From: JAFGBI01 sp964610275
GTDB taxonomy: Bacteria; Myxococcota_A; Polyangia; Polyangiales; Polyangiaceae
Assembly (NCBI GenBank): GCA_964610275.1
Contig: CAZSVU010000002.1
Span: 1-64,000, forward strand
DNA length: 64,000 nucleotides
Direction: 5' to 3'
The notes beneath the pieces were generated by a model. The model ran no database searches. It worked only from the letters and a program-made list of their open reading frames with translations, and had not been told where the DNA came from. A program made the position numbers and the translations under genes. Below, one piece after another: positions 46,155-55,052 of the stretch (the first letter of the stretch is position 1; the number at the start of each line of letters is the position of its first letter).

Positions 46155-47627
46155 TCAGAAGNNNNNNNNNNAGCCGATGTCTATGTCTCCGCCCACCGGT
46201 GGCGGTTTCGGCTTCGGCTTGGGAGGCGCCGGCTTGCGGGGCGCCACCGGAGTTGGGGCCGCAGCAGCGGTGAATTTCGCTGTCGGCTGTGGGGCTGGGG
46301 CGGAACCCGAGCCCGCCGTTTGCCGTGCCGTCGGCTTGGCCGATGCACTCGGCGCTGGGGATTGCTCCTGCGGTGTGACTGTGGGCTCGCGGGGATCTTC
46401 CGACTCTTCGGTTTCGGCGCTGGCCGCCGGAGGCGACTCCTTGGCCACAAGCTTGGGGTCGGGCGTGGACGCGCCGGCCTCGGTGGAATCGCCTGACTGG
46501 AAGAGGACGGCGCCCGCCCCCAGCACCAACAGAAGCGCCCCGGCCCCCACCAGCATTCCCACGGAGCGCCGGGCCAGTCCCTGACGCGGCAGCGTGCTGT
46601 GGGGGCCAGTCGCCGTGGCCGCCAGCATGGTATCGGCGGAGCTATCCGCCACGGCGGAACGCCGCAGGCTCAAGGCGAGGTCAGGGGACGAGGTCAGGGC
46701 GAAGCGGGCACTCTCGTCAATCCGGCTGGTCATCAAGCCCACTGAATGGAGCGCGCCCTCTCTCACTCCAGACGCCGCAAGCAGTGCCTCGGTCAGGTCC
46801 TCGGCCGACTGGTACCGTTCATCAGGCTCGAGCGCACAGGCGATCCTGAACCAGTCGTTGAGCTCGGGAGGAAGCCAGGGCGCGACCTCGTTCAGGGTGG
46901 GCAACGGCTTGGTGCAAATGGCCAGAATGAGGTCGCCAAACGCCTCACCTTCGAAGGCAGTCTGGCCAGTGAACGTCCAGAAGGCAACCATGCCGAGCGA
47001 GTAGAGGTCAGCGCGGTGATCCACCGTCTTCAGGCCGCGCGCCTGTTCGGGGCTCATGAACAACGGTGTGCCCACCACCGCACCCGTGGCCGTGGCGGAC
47101 TGGTCCGGTCCATCCCGCTTCATCTTGGCCACGCCGAAGTCGAGGATCTTGGCCACCTCTTCGCCATCCTCGGTCTGGGCGAGGAAGATGTTTGCGGGCT
47201 TCAGGTCCCGATGCACGATGCTGACCGCGTGAGCACGCGCCAATCCCTTGGCGACCTGGGCCACAATCTGCACCGCATACTCCAGCTTCAGCGGCCCACC
47301 GGCTTCGACGCGCTCCTCGAGCGACTCGCCGGTGAGGTACTCCATGACGAGATACGGGGTGCCGTCTTCGGTGATGCCGCTGTCGTAGATTTGCACCACG
47401 AAGCGCGAGCGGAGCGCCGCCGCAGCCTTGGCCTCGGCGTCGAATCGCGCTCGGGCCGGTTCGGAATCGGCCAACTCGGGTGAGATCAGCTTCACGGCCA
47501 CCCGCTGATTCAGGTTCAGGTGCGTGGCGAGCCAGACCGTACCCATCGCTCCCTCCCCCAGCTGTTCGGTCAACGCGTACTTGCCCGCGATGATCTGGCC
47601 TCGAGGTGGGTGCAGCGAATCAGACAT
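46155..47627 (-). CDS. Ser/Thr protein kinase with C-terminal TM (assembly gap at its end)
   Basis: 490 codons as assembled. Kinase domain about residues 17-280: GEGAMGTVWLA, VAVKLIS, HRDLKPANI, ILDFGVAK, FMSPEQARGLKTVDHRADLYSLG. Catalytic residues are intact. TM about 362-380 (MLVGAGALLLVLGAGAVLF), then a Pro/Lys-rich tail ending GGDIDIG before the 10-N gap at 46162-46171. Removing the gap and a 2-base overlap (CT) would read GGDIDIGF-stop, so the tail is probably complete. First gene of the kinase - PEGA-like - Gly-rich lipoprotein series. Confidence 0.88.
   Translation of the reverse strand: MSDSLHPPRGQIIAGKYALTEQLGEGAMGTVWLATHLNLNQRVAVKLISPELADSEPARARFDAEAKAAAALRSRFVVQIYDSGITEDGTPYLVMEYLTGESLEERVEAGGPLKLEYAVQIVAQVAKGLARAHAVSIVHRDLKPANIFLAQTEDGEEVAKILDFGVAKMKRDGPDQSATATGAVVGTPLFMSPEQARGLKTVDHRADLYSLGMVAFWTFTGQTAFEGEAFGDLILAICTKPLPTLNEVAPWLPPELNDWFRIACALEPDERYQSAEDLTEALLAASGVREGALHSVGLMTSRIDESARFALTSSPDLALSLRRSAVADSSADTMLAATATGPHSTLPRQGLARRSVGMLVGAGALLLVLGAGAVLFQSGDSTEAGASTPDPKLVAKESPPAASAETEESEDPREPTVTPQEQSPAPSASAKPTARQTAGSGSAPAPQPTAKFTAAAAPTPVAPRKPAPPKPKPKPPPVGGDIDIGXXXXF
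46162..46171. other. Assembly gap (10 N) at the kinase 3' end
   Basis: Ten N bases directly before the presumed last codon of the kinase. The flanks end ...GGCT and begin CTTCTGA on the minus strand, and share CT, which would merge to GGC TTC TGA. Confidence 0.95.
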
Positions 47628-47856
47628 GAAGGCAATGCGGGCGGCTCTCGAGCGGCCTGCGCGAGGATTACTTCAGCGGAGTTTAGGAGGGTACAAATCG
47701 TCCTGCACCCGGTCAAGCGTTCGGCCTGGCAGAACTCCAGCCGTGCCGAAATGAAACCCGTACGATCTCGCTCTGATCGGGGCCCGAATCACCAATGAAG
47801 CTGGCGCGTCCCCGGTGATTCGGCTAGCAGAGGAAATTGATCCTCGAGACTGCGCG

Positions 47857-48711
47857 ATGACGGACACGAAACACGGAGCCGGCCCTCCCCCAGCTCCGCC
47901 AGTGGCAGGTGACGTCACATACGGACAGGAGGGCAACGCGCTGCCGCAACCGCCCCCAGCGGCTGGCGGCGGGGACGCCAGCCCACGCTTGGCGCCGACG
48001 GTCATCGAGGAGCCGCCCGGAGGGACCCCGCCGAGCGACGAGGCCGGCGGTGCCCAGCCACCCTGGCTGGGTCCGGGCAAGACTCAACCCGGCGAGCCAC
48101 CGCTCATCGATCCAGTGCCAGCGGCATTCCCGCCGATTGTGCCGGGACACTTTCCCATCCCTCCCGGCTCTCCAGTATCACAGCCAGGCCCCCAGGCCAT
48201 GGCGCCGAGTCTCGGAGCCGCCCCGCCCGGAGACTCCCCTGCAGCGGACCCGGCCATGGCGACGGTCGACGGTCCTGCCGTGGTGGGGGCCCCGGCTGCA
48301 GCGGGTGTGAACCCGTCCGCGCCAGCGCCCCTGCCCGGTCCGGTCCCGCTCGCTTCAGCCTCGAAGACGCCATGGGGTCTCATCATTGGCGTCGCCGTGG
48401 CAGCCGGACTCTGGTACGGCGGCGTCGTCGTGGCCACGTTGGCGCTACTCACAGGACCGAGCGCCGACGAAGCGCCGGACGAGTTGAACCTCGCGGTCGA
48501 GTCCGCGGAAGTGAAGCCTGAAGTGCCGGCTTCGGCTCGACCAACCCCAAAGCTTCGTCCCCGGCGAAAAGCGACCCGACGCCGCGCGCCCCGCCCACGT
48601 CCGACCAGCACCACTCGGCCGGCTCGGCCCGCGCCCGCTCCGACGACCACTGCAGCTCCCACCGCGTCGACGCCGAGTGCACGCCGCCGCCCGCCCCGCC
48701 GCCGCCCCTGA
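47857..48711 (+). CDS. Pro-rich single-pass membrane protein with basic tail
   Basis: 284 aa from the ATG at 47857 (a GTG at 47815 would add 14). The first ~175 residues are Pro/Ala/Gly-rich and probably disordered. One TM helix (TPWGLIIGVAVAAGLWYGGVVVATLALL) is followed by a short acidic stretch and then a highly basic Arg/Pro/Thr-rich tail (RRKATRRRAPRPRP; ARRRPPRRRP). No family is recognised. Low-complexity composition makes a false call possible, but the single clean TM, absence of a better opposite-strand gene and the long ORF support it. It is convergent with uvrA, stops about 60 bp apart. Confidence 0.6.
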   Translation: MTDTKHGAGPPPAPPVAGDVTYGQEGNALPQPPPAAGGGDASPRLAPTVIEEPPGGTPPSDEAGGAQPPWLGPGKTQPGEPPLIDPVPAAFPPIVPGHFPIPPGSPVSQPGPQAMAPSLGAAPPGDSPAADPAMATVDGPAVVGAPAAAGVNPSAPAPLPGPVPLASASKTPWGLIIGVAVAAGLWYGGVVVATLALLTGPSADEAPDELNLAVESAEVKPEVPASARPTPKLRPRRKATRRRAPRPRPTSTTRPARPAPAPTTTAAPTASTPSARRRPPRRRP

Positions 48712-48769
48712 ATCCCCGAGCACGATTCGCTGGCGAACCGACGCCCCACGCTGCGACCGAAGCGCGGGA

Positions 48770-51700
48770 TCAGGTGCGCGTGGCTCCGCCGAATACTTCG
48801 CGCAGCACTTGAGCGGTCGCCGTCTTGCGCCGAGCCACGTGTCTCGGGGTGCCACTGGCGACCACCTTGCCACCACGCTCGCCACCAGCCGGCCCGAGCT
48901 CGACCACCCAATCGGCTCCAGCAATCACCACCGGGTGATGCTCGATCACTACCAGGGTGTCCCCCCGCTCCACGAGGCGCCCGAGCACGTCCATCAGCTT
49001 GCTCACGTCCGCCAGGTGGAGCCCCGTGGTGGGCTCGTCCAGAACATACAGCGTTGGCTCGTGGCGGACCGAGGCGGTAAGCTCCGTAGCCAGCTTGAGC
49101 CGCTGGGCTTCTCCGCCGGAAAGCGTGTGCGACCCCTGCCCCAAAGTCACATACCCAGCCCCCAGATCCACCAGAGTGCTGAGTGGTGCAGCGATCCGTG
49201 AGTGGTTGGCAAATACCACCGCGGCCTCTTCCGCGGTGAGCGAAAGCACCTCACCAACGGACAAACCCAAGTAGCGAATGGCCAGCGTGCGTGGCTCGAA
49301 GCGACGACCCTCACAGTCGGGACAAGGCGTGACGACGTCAGGGAGGAAACTCATCTCGTGCGTGATGGCCCCCTGCCCCGCGCAGGTCTCACACCGACCT
49401 CCGGCGGGCGTGTTGAACGAGAATCGCGCCGCACCGAACCCCGCCATGCGGGCATCGGGGGTTGCGGCGAACAACCGACGAATGTCGTCCCAAATCCCCA
49501 GGAAAGTCGCGGGAACCGAGCGCGGCGTGCGGCCGATCGGGGACTGATCGACGGCAACGGCCCGCTTGAGCCCAGAATGACCCGAGAGCCCGCCGTGCGC
49601 GCCCGGGGTCTCCCCCACGAGCCCAAGCTGGCTGCGGAGCGCGGGCAGCATGACCTGCCGCACCAGGGTGCTCTTCCCGGATCCGCTGACGCCCGCCACG
49701 ACGGTGAAGCGGGAGAGGGGAACGCGAAGGCAGACGCCACGCAGGTTATTTTCGGTCGCGTCCTCCAGCCGCAGGCACGGGGCGTTGCGTCCCACGTCCA
49801 GGCTCTCGCGAATCCGAACCGGCTCACCCAGCGCGCGTCCGGTGGGCGAATCCGGATGCGACAGGACCGTCGCTGCCTTGCCTGCCGCAACAACGCATCC
49901 CCCCGCGGCTCCACCGCCCGGACCCAAATCGATCAGATGATCCGCCGCGCGGATGGTGTGTGCGTCATGTTCGACAACCACGACGGTCGAACCCAAGTCG
50001 ACCAGGCGGCGCAGGTTCGCGAGCAGTCGATCCGTGTCTCGCGGGTGCAGGCCGATGGTCGGTTCGTCCAGCACGTACAACGCACCGGTGAGGCCGGCTC
50101 CAAGTTGGGCAGCCAGGCGCAACCGTTGCATCTCTCCACCGGACAACGTCGCGGCGGCCCGATCGAGCGAAAGGTAGTCCAGCCCAACGTCACAGAGGAA
50201 TGTCAGGCGGCGCTCCAACTCGGTCACGATCGGGTGAGCCAACAGCCGTGCGTCGCCGGAGAACTTGAGCGACTGCACGCGCTTGCGGGCGGCCGCAACG
50301 CTGCGTCTGCCCAATGCGTGATAGGTCTCACCCTGCAGGCGAACGGACCTGGGAATGGGGGCTAGTCGACTGCCACCGCACTCGCTGCAAACTTGCGGGA
50401 CGGCAGCACGGGGTCGCTTCCGTCCGCGTCGCCGACGCCGGCGCTCGCTCATCAGACCCGTGCCCTCGCACGCCTCGCATTGACCCTGCTTGGTGTTGAA
50501 GGAGAACCAGCGTGGGTCCAACTCTGGAACGGACAACCCGCATGCCGGGCAACTCCCGCCGGTAGAGAGCAACCGTTCGCCTCCGGATGGAGATCGAAGC
50601 TTCAGTGCCCCGGCTCCCCAGCGCAGCGCCCGTGCCAAAGTCTCGGGTGGAATGCGGCGAACTGGCACGTGTTCGGCGATCACCAGATCGACGTCATGCT
50701 CGCGGTTCCGAGCCAACCGGGGCGGCGCATCCGTGCTCACCAGCTCGCCGTCACAGTACGCCTGCAGAATCCCCGCCCGGGCCGCGGCCGAGAAGAGATC
50801 GAGGTAGGTGCCCTTCCGACCGACCACGGCCGGTGCGAGCAGCGCCGCCCGCCCCTGGCCTCGCCGCGCCAACTGCGCCAGCCGCTCGATGCTCACTCGC
50901 TCGATCGGAACCTCGTGCACGGGGCAGTAGGGCACGCCCAACTTCGCATAGAGCAGTCGCAAGTAGTGGGCGACCTCGGTGACCGTCGCCACGGTGGACT
51001 TGGGGCCCGCCCGTGCCGTGCGCTGCTCCAAAGCTACCGAGGGTGGAACTCCGGTCACGCTGTCCGCGTCGGGTCGTGGCAGCGTCGGCAAGTACTGCCG
51101 CGCGAAGGGGGTCAACGTCTCCAGAAAGCGTCGCTGTCCCTCGGCAAACACGACGTCGAAAGCGAGCGTGCTCTTCCCGGAACCGCTGGGGCCGGTCACC
51201 ACCGTCAACGCCCCGTGCGGAATCGACACGCTGACGTCACGCAGATTGTGTTCTCGGGCCCGCGTCACGGCCAAAACCGGTCCTTCGCGGCGCGCCGCAA
51301 GGCCGGGCCCGGCCGCAGGAGGGGGGCGCGGCGCGACCGTCGCGCGCAGCGCCCGGCCGGTCCGAGTAGGCTCGGCGGCAATGTCGCACGGCCTTCCGGT
51401 GGCCACGACTCGGCCGCCCTCGGTCCCCGCCCCCGGCCCGAGGTCGACGATCCAGTCGGCTGCCCGCAGCACGTCCAAGTCGTGTTCTACGACCAGTACG
51501 CTGCTGCCCGCTCGAAGCATGTCGCCGAGGCACTCGAGCAGCCGCCGCACTTCGTCGGCATGCAAACCGGCGCTCGGTTCGTCGAGTATGAAGACTGAGC
51601 CCGCCTTCGCGTCCGTCAGGGCACGGGCCAGCTTGAGTCGCTGGGCCTCGCCGCCGGACAAGGTGGAAAGCGGTTGACCCAGCCGGAGGTAGCCAAGGCC

Positions 51701-54070
51701 CAGCTTGACCGCGGGACCGAGAGCCCGCACCACTCGCGCTTCGTCCGCGAGCAGGTCGCAAACCTGATCGACAGTCGAATCCAACAGATCGGCGATGCTC
51801 ATCCCTCGGTGCACGACGCCCAGCACGCGCTCCGTGAAACGTCGCCCCCGGCAGGACGGGCAGACCAGCCGCACGTCTGCCAGGAACTGCATCTCCACCG
51901 TCTCGAACCCCTCCCCCGCGCAGGCCTCGCAGCGACCCCCCGCCACGTTGAACGAGAAGTGCGCCGGCAGCAGCTGGCGAGCCACTGCAGCCGGCTCGGA
52001 AGCAAAACGCTTGCGAATGGCCTCCCAGGCGCCAGTGTAAGTGGCCGCATTCCCACGTGAGGTGCGACCCAGCGGCGACTGATCCACCAGACTCACTCGG
52101 ACCACCTGTTCCGCCCCTTCCAGTCGTTGGTGGTCACCCGGCGGACCTGCATCGCTGATACCCAGGCGTCGCGCCAGCGTGCGGTAGATGACGTCGACGG
52201 CCAAGGTGCTCTTGCCGGAGCCACTCGGCCCTGTCACGGCACACACGACCCCGAGGGGAATCTCCACGTCCACGGCCCGCAGGTTGTTGGCACAGGCGCC
52301 GACGACCCTCAGAGAGCCCTGAGGCGATCGCGTCTCTTGGGGCAGCGGACCCCGAGATGCCAGTATCCGCCCCGTGGCCGATGCTCCCGTCACCAGCGCT
52401 TGGGGCGAGCCGTCAAACACGATTTCGCCCCCGTGCGCACCGGCAGCAGGACCCAGCTCCACGACGCGGTCCGCCGCGCGGACGATTGCCGGATCGTGCT
52501 CGACGACGAGCACGGTGTTTCCGCGCAGGGCGAGCTCCCGAAGGATTCCGTTCAGCGGCTCGATGTCGCTCGAATGGAGCCCCACCGTGGGCTCGTCGAG
52601 CACGAACAGGGCGTTGTGCAACGACGTGCCCAGAGCGGCGGTCAAGGTGACCCGCTGCGCTTCGCCTCCAGAAAGGGTTCGCGACTGACGGTCCAAGGTG
52701 AGATAGCCGAGCCCGACTCGGTCCAGGTAGGTGAGGCGGTTCGAAAGCTCGCGGCGGGCCAGCTGGCCCTGCCCGGTCCTCGGCCTCAGGCCTGCCAGTC
52801 GTGCATAGGCTTCGCGCACTTCCAGCGCATGCCACGCGGCAACGTCCAAGCCCCCGACGCGATAGCCGAGAGCGGCGGAATTGAAACGCCGCCCCTGGCA
52901 GCTGGGGCACGGGTCATAAGAGCGGTAGCGGGCCAGCAGCACCCGCACATGCATCTTGTAGGCCCGGGTTTCCTGCCACCGAAACCACCCCATGACCCCG
53001 GGAAAGCCGTGGTCCCAATCCCCGTCTCCCTCGAAGACCAGGCGCTGCTCTCTACGCGTGAGCGCGCGCCAGGGCACGTCCATGTCGATGCCGTGTCGCT
53101 CACACAGCTTGCGTAGTTGCGCCCGCTCCCAGCGAGTCTTCGGCCCATTCCACGGTCGGACAGCGCGCTGTTTGAGAGAACGGGTCGGATCCGGCACCAC
53201 CTTGTCGACGTCAATGCCCAAGACGCGACCAAAACCGCGGCACACCGGGCAGGCGCCGAGAGGTGAATTGCAAGACACCAATCCGGGCCGCGGTGGCCTC
53301 AACTGCACGCCGCACCGTGGGCAGCTCATTCCGCGACGCAGGGGCAGCTGCTGCCGACCCGCCCGCACTTCTGCCTCCCCATCGGAGTGGTTCCAGGCCT
53401 GCTCGATGCCAGCCGCCAACCGCTGCAGGTCATGGGCCACCACTCGCAGCCGATCCACGACGACCCTCACGACGCCACCGTCGGCCAGAGCCTCGCTCGG
53501 CCGCACGGCGTCGATGTCGCGAACGCCATCGCCAACCCAGACCCGCCGAAAGCCATCGCGAACCAGCCGCTCGCGCACCTCCAAGTACTCCTCCACTCCG
53601 TCCGTTCGGAGCGGATAGGTGAGGACGACCCGCTCCTGGTCGAGTTGCTGAGCGGCGTGAGCCGCAGCGGTCACGGGATCGAGCATCACGGCTTCGATGC
53701 CGTGCTCTGGGCAGACAGGCACCGCCTCTCTCACGAACAGTGCCGTGAGATAGGGCTCCAGATCGGCCATGGTGGCGACCGTGGAACGCGAGCTCTTCAC
53801 CGGCGCACGCCGGTCCACGGCGATACCCGCTGGAACCGGATCGAGCGACTGCATGGGTGGCCGCTCGAGACGCTCCAGGAACTGCCGTGCATACGGACTG
53901 AAGCTTTCGACGAACCGGCGCTGACCCTCTGCGTAGAGCGTATCCAGGACCAGACTGCTCTTGCCCGCCCCGGAGACCCCGGTGACGACCACCACCTGGC
54001 CCGGAATGAGCACGAGATCGACTCCCTTGAGATTATGGGTTCGTGCACCCTTGAGGATGGTGGGCAGCAT
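48770..54070 (-). CDS. uvrA: Double-length UvrA excinuclease subunit (tandem fusion)
   Basis: 1,766 aa from the ATG at 54070 (MLPTILKGARTHNLKG); an upstream in-frame extension to 54187 is not conserved-looking. It contains two complete UvrA sequences in one chain, about 1-920 and 923-1766. Four Walker A loops are seen: GVSGAGKSS (31-39) and three G(P/V)SGSGKST. Four ABC signatures are seen: LSGGEAQRVTL, LSGGEAQRLKLA twice, and LSGGEMQRLRLA. Each half has its zinc knuckle CxxC pairs (CPRCG...CPVC, CPACG...CEAC) and a second FN..GRCE.C...CP.C finger. A normal UvrA is ~940 aa and works as a dimer; here the dimer may be covalent. Divergent from smpB. Confidence 0.92.
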   Translation of the reverse strand: MLPTILKGARTHNLKGVDLVLIPGQVVVVTGVSGAGKSSLVLDTLYAEGQRRFVESFSPYARQFLERLERPPMQSLDPVPAGIAVDRRAPVKSSRSTVATMADLEPYLTALFVREAVPVCPEHGIEAVMLDPVTAAAHAAQQLDQERVVLTYPLRTDGVEEYLEVRERLVRDGFRRVWVGDGVRDIDAVRPSEALADGGVVRVVVDRLRVVAHDLQRLAAGIEQAWNHSDGEAEVRAGRQQLPLRRGMSCPRCGVQLRPPRPGLVSCNSPLGACPVCRGFGRVLGIDVDKVVPDPTRSLKQRAVRPWNGPKTRWERAQLRKLCERHGIDMDVPWRALTRREQRLVFEGDGDWDHGFPGVMGWFRWQETRAYKMHVRVLLARYRSYDPCPSCQGRRFNSAALGYRVGGLDVAAWHALEVREAYARLAGLRPRTGQGQLARRELSNRLTYLDRVGLGYLTLDRQSRTLSGGEAQRVTLTAALGTSLHNALFVLDEPTVGLHSSDIEPLNGILRELALRGNTVLVVEHDPAIVRAADRVVELGPAAGAHGGEIVFDGSPQALVTGASATGRILASRGPLPQETRSPQGSLRVVGACANNLRAVDVEIPLGVVCAVTGPSGSGKSTLAVDVIYRTLARRLGISDAGPPGDHQRLEGAEQVVRVSLVDQSPLGRTSRGNAATYTGAWEAIRKRFASEPAAVARQLLPAHFSFNVAGGRCEACAGEGFETVEMQFLADVRLVCPSCRGRRFTERVLGVVHRGMSIADLLDSTVDQVCDLLADEARVVRALGPAVKLGLGYLRLGQPLSTLSGGEAQRLKLARALTDAKAGSVFILDEPSAGLHADEVRRLLECLGDMLRAGSSVLVVEHDLDVLRAADWIVDLGPGAGTEGGRVVATGRPCDIAAEPTRTGRALRATVAPRPPPAAGPGLAARREGPVLAVTRAREHNLRDVSVSIPHGALTVVTGPSGSGKSTLAFDVVFAEGQRRFLETLTPFARQYLPTLPRPDADSVTGVPPSVALEQRTARAGPKSTVATVTEVAHYLRLLYAKLGVPYCPVHEVPIERVSIERLAQLARRGQGRAALLAPAVVGRKGTYLDLFSAAARAGILQAYCDGELVSTDAPPRLARNREHDVDLVIAEHVPVRRIPPETLARALRWGAGALKLRSPSGGERLLSTGGSCPACGLSVPELDPRWFSFNTKQGQCEACEGTGLMSERRRRRRGRKRPRAAVPQVCSECGGSRLAPIPRSVRLQGETYHALGRRSVAAARKRVQSLKFSGDARLLAHPIVTELERRLTFLCDVGLDYLSLDRAAATLSGGEMQRLRLAAQLGAGLTGALYVLDEPTIGLHPRDTDRLLANLRRLVDLGSTVVVVEHDAHTIRAADHLIDLGPGGGAAGGCVVAAGKAATVLSHPDSPTGRALGEPVRIRESLDVGRNAPCLRLEDATENNLRGVCLRVPLSRFTVVAGVSGSGKSTLVRQVMLPALRSQLGLVGETPGAHGGLSGHSGLKRAVAVDQSPIGRTPRSVPATFLGIWDDIRRLFAATPDARMAGFGAARFSFNTPAGGRCETCAGQGAITHEMSFLPDVVTPCPDCEGRRFEPRTLAIRYLGLSVGEVLSLTAEEAAVVFANHSRIAAPLSTLVDLGAGYVTLGQGSHTLSGGEAQRLKLATELTASVRHEPTLYVLDEPTTGLHLADVSKLMDVLGRLVERGDTLVVIEHHPVVIAGADWVVELGPAGGERGGKVVASGTPRHVARRKTATAQVLREVFGGATRT

Positions 54071-54212
54071 GGTGACGGCGGAGGGAATGACGGCGTGGGG
54101 AGCTACCGAGGCACGGCACGACCGGGCAACGGATGGCTGGGGATGTTTAGCGCGGCGAGCGTGCAACGGCAGTTGCACTCGACGCAACAGTGGGCATAGT
54201 CATGGCTCAGAC

Positions 54213-54704
54213 ATGGCTGGCGGTCGCGCACAACAACCGGGCGGCGAGGGCAGGTACCTGGTGGCCCGAAACAAGCGCGCTCGCTACAATTACGAGATTG
54301 GCGACCGGTACGAGGCAGGTCTCGTGCTGATCGGCAGCGAAGCGCGTTCCCTGCGAGTCACTGGCGCCGATCTGACCGACGCCTGGGTGGAAATCGACGC
54401 CCGGGGCGAGGCGTGGCTGAAGGGCCTACGCATACCGGTTCTGCCGCATGCGGCCTTCGGGCACTCCGAGCAGCGAATGCGCAAGCTGCTCCTGCACGTC
54501 GAGGAGATACAGCGTCTGCGCGCTGGGGTCGACCGCGGCGGCATGACCGTGATCGCCACCTCTCTCTACTTCAAGCGCGGACGGGCAAAGATCGAAATCG
54601 CCCTGGCGCGCGGCAAGCGCAAGCACGACAAGCGCCAGGCCATCCGCGAACGCGATGCGGCGCGCGAAGCCGAACAGGCCATGCGCCGGGTGAAGATCGG
54701 GTGA
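54213..54704 (+). CDS. smpB: SsrA-binding protein
   Basis: 163 aa from the ATG at 54213. Binds tmRNA and delivers it to stalled ribosomes. Signatures: NKRARYNYEIGDRYEAGLVLIGSEARSLR, RKLLLHVEEIQRL, VIATSLYFKRGRAKIEIALARGKRKHDKR. The C-terminal basic tail is present. The stop overlaps the next GTG start (GTGA). No ssrA gene is recognisable nearby. Confidence 0.95.
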   Translation: MAGGRAQQPGGEGRYLVARNKRARYNYEIGDRYEAGLVLIGSEARSLRVTGADLTDAWVEIDARGEAWLKGLRIPVLPHAAFGHSEQRMRKLLLHVEEIQRLRAGVDRGGMTVIATSLYFKRGRAKIEIALARGKRKHDKRQAIRERDAAREAEQAMRRVKIG

Positions 54705-54964
54705 CCGTCACGTTTGAGCTCGCCTCGGGCGGGGCCGCAGACGTCGTGGAAACGGACGGGGATCGCGTGATCCTGTCCTCTACGGTGGCGGCACCGCCGG
54801 GGTCGTCCTTGGAAGGAACCTGGAGGGTGGCGGGCGCCCGGGTTCGTATCAAGGTTCGGGGCTGTCGCCGCGAGCAAAGCCCCGGCGAACGATTCCGGGT
54901 CGAAGGCCGATTCGTCAACTTGGGAAGGGCACAGCGGACTCGCCTGCTCGAGTCCGGGCACTAG
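54701..54964 (+). CDS. Small protein coupled to smpB
   Basis: 87 aa from the GTG at 54701, overlapping the smpB stop (GTGA). One small beta-rich domain: VTFELASGGAADVVETDGDRVIL, EGTWRVAGARVRIKVRGCRRE, FRVEGRFVNLGRAQRTRL. The layout recalls a shortened PilZ-like barrel but lacks a clear RxxxR c-di-GMP motif, so I leave the function open. Its TAG stop lies in the left arm of the inverted repeat at 54959-55052. Confidence 0.6.
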   Translation: MTVTFELASGGAADVVETDGDRVILSSTVAAPPGSSLEGTWRVAGARVRIKVRGCRREQSPGERFRVEGRFVNLGRAQRTRLLESGH

Positions 54965-55052
54965 TGCTCTGTCCCGACAGCCACCTGGGAGACCCACGAA
55001 GACGCGGCCCGGCGGGTTCATGGATTGTTGCTTCCGAGACAGGGCACTAGTG
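54959..55052. repeat. 94-bp inverted-repeat element (MITE-like)
   Basis: Arms CACTAGTGCTCTGTC (54959-54973) and GACAGGGCACTAGTG (55038-55052) are complementary at 14 of 15 bases. The centre of about 64 bp has no ORF. If TA (54962-54963 and 55048-55049) is the target duplication, the mobile part would be 54964-55047. TAG stop codons of both convergent neighbours lie in the arms. Confidence 0.65.

Noticed and set aside
45159..46496. 445-aa plus-strand ORF spanning the N gap
   Set aside because: Crosses the assembly gap and lies antisense to the PEGA-like gene and the kinase.
48084..48911. 275-aa minus-strand ORF
   Set aside because: Overlaps the end of uvrA and the Pro-rich membrane protein gene; it lacks a TM, signal or domain.
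49202..51598. Plus-strand ORFs of 387 and 401 aa inside uvrA
   Set aside because: Antisense to UvrA domains with intact motifs.
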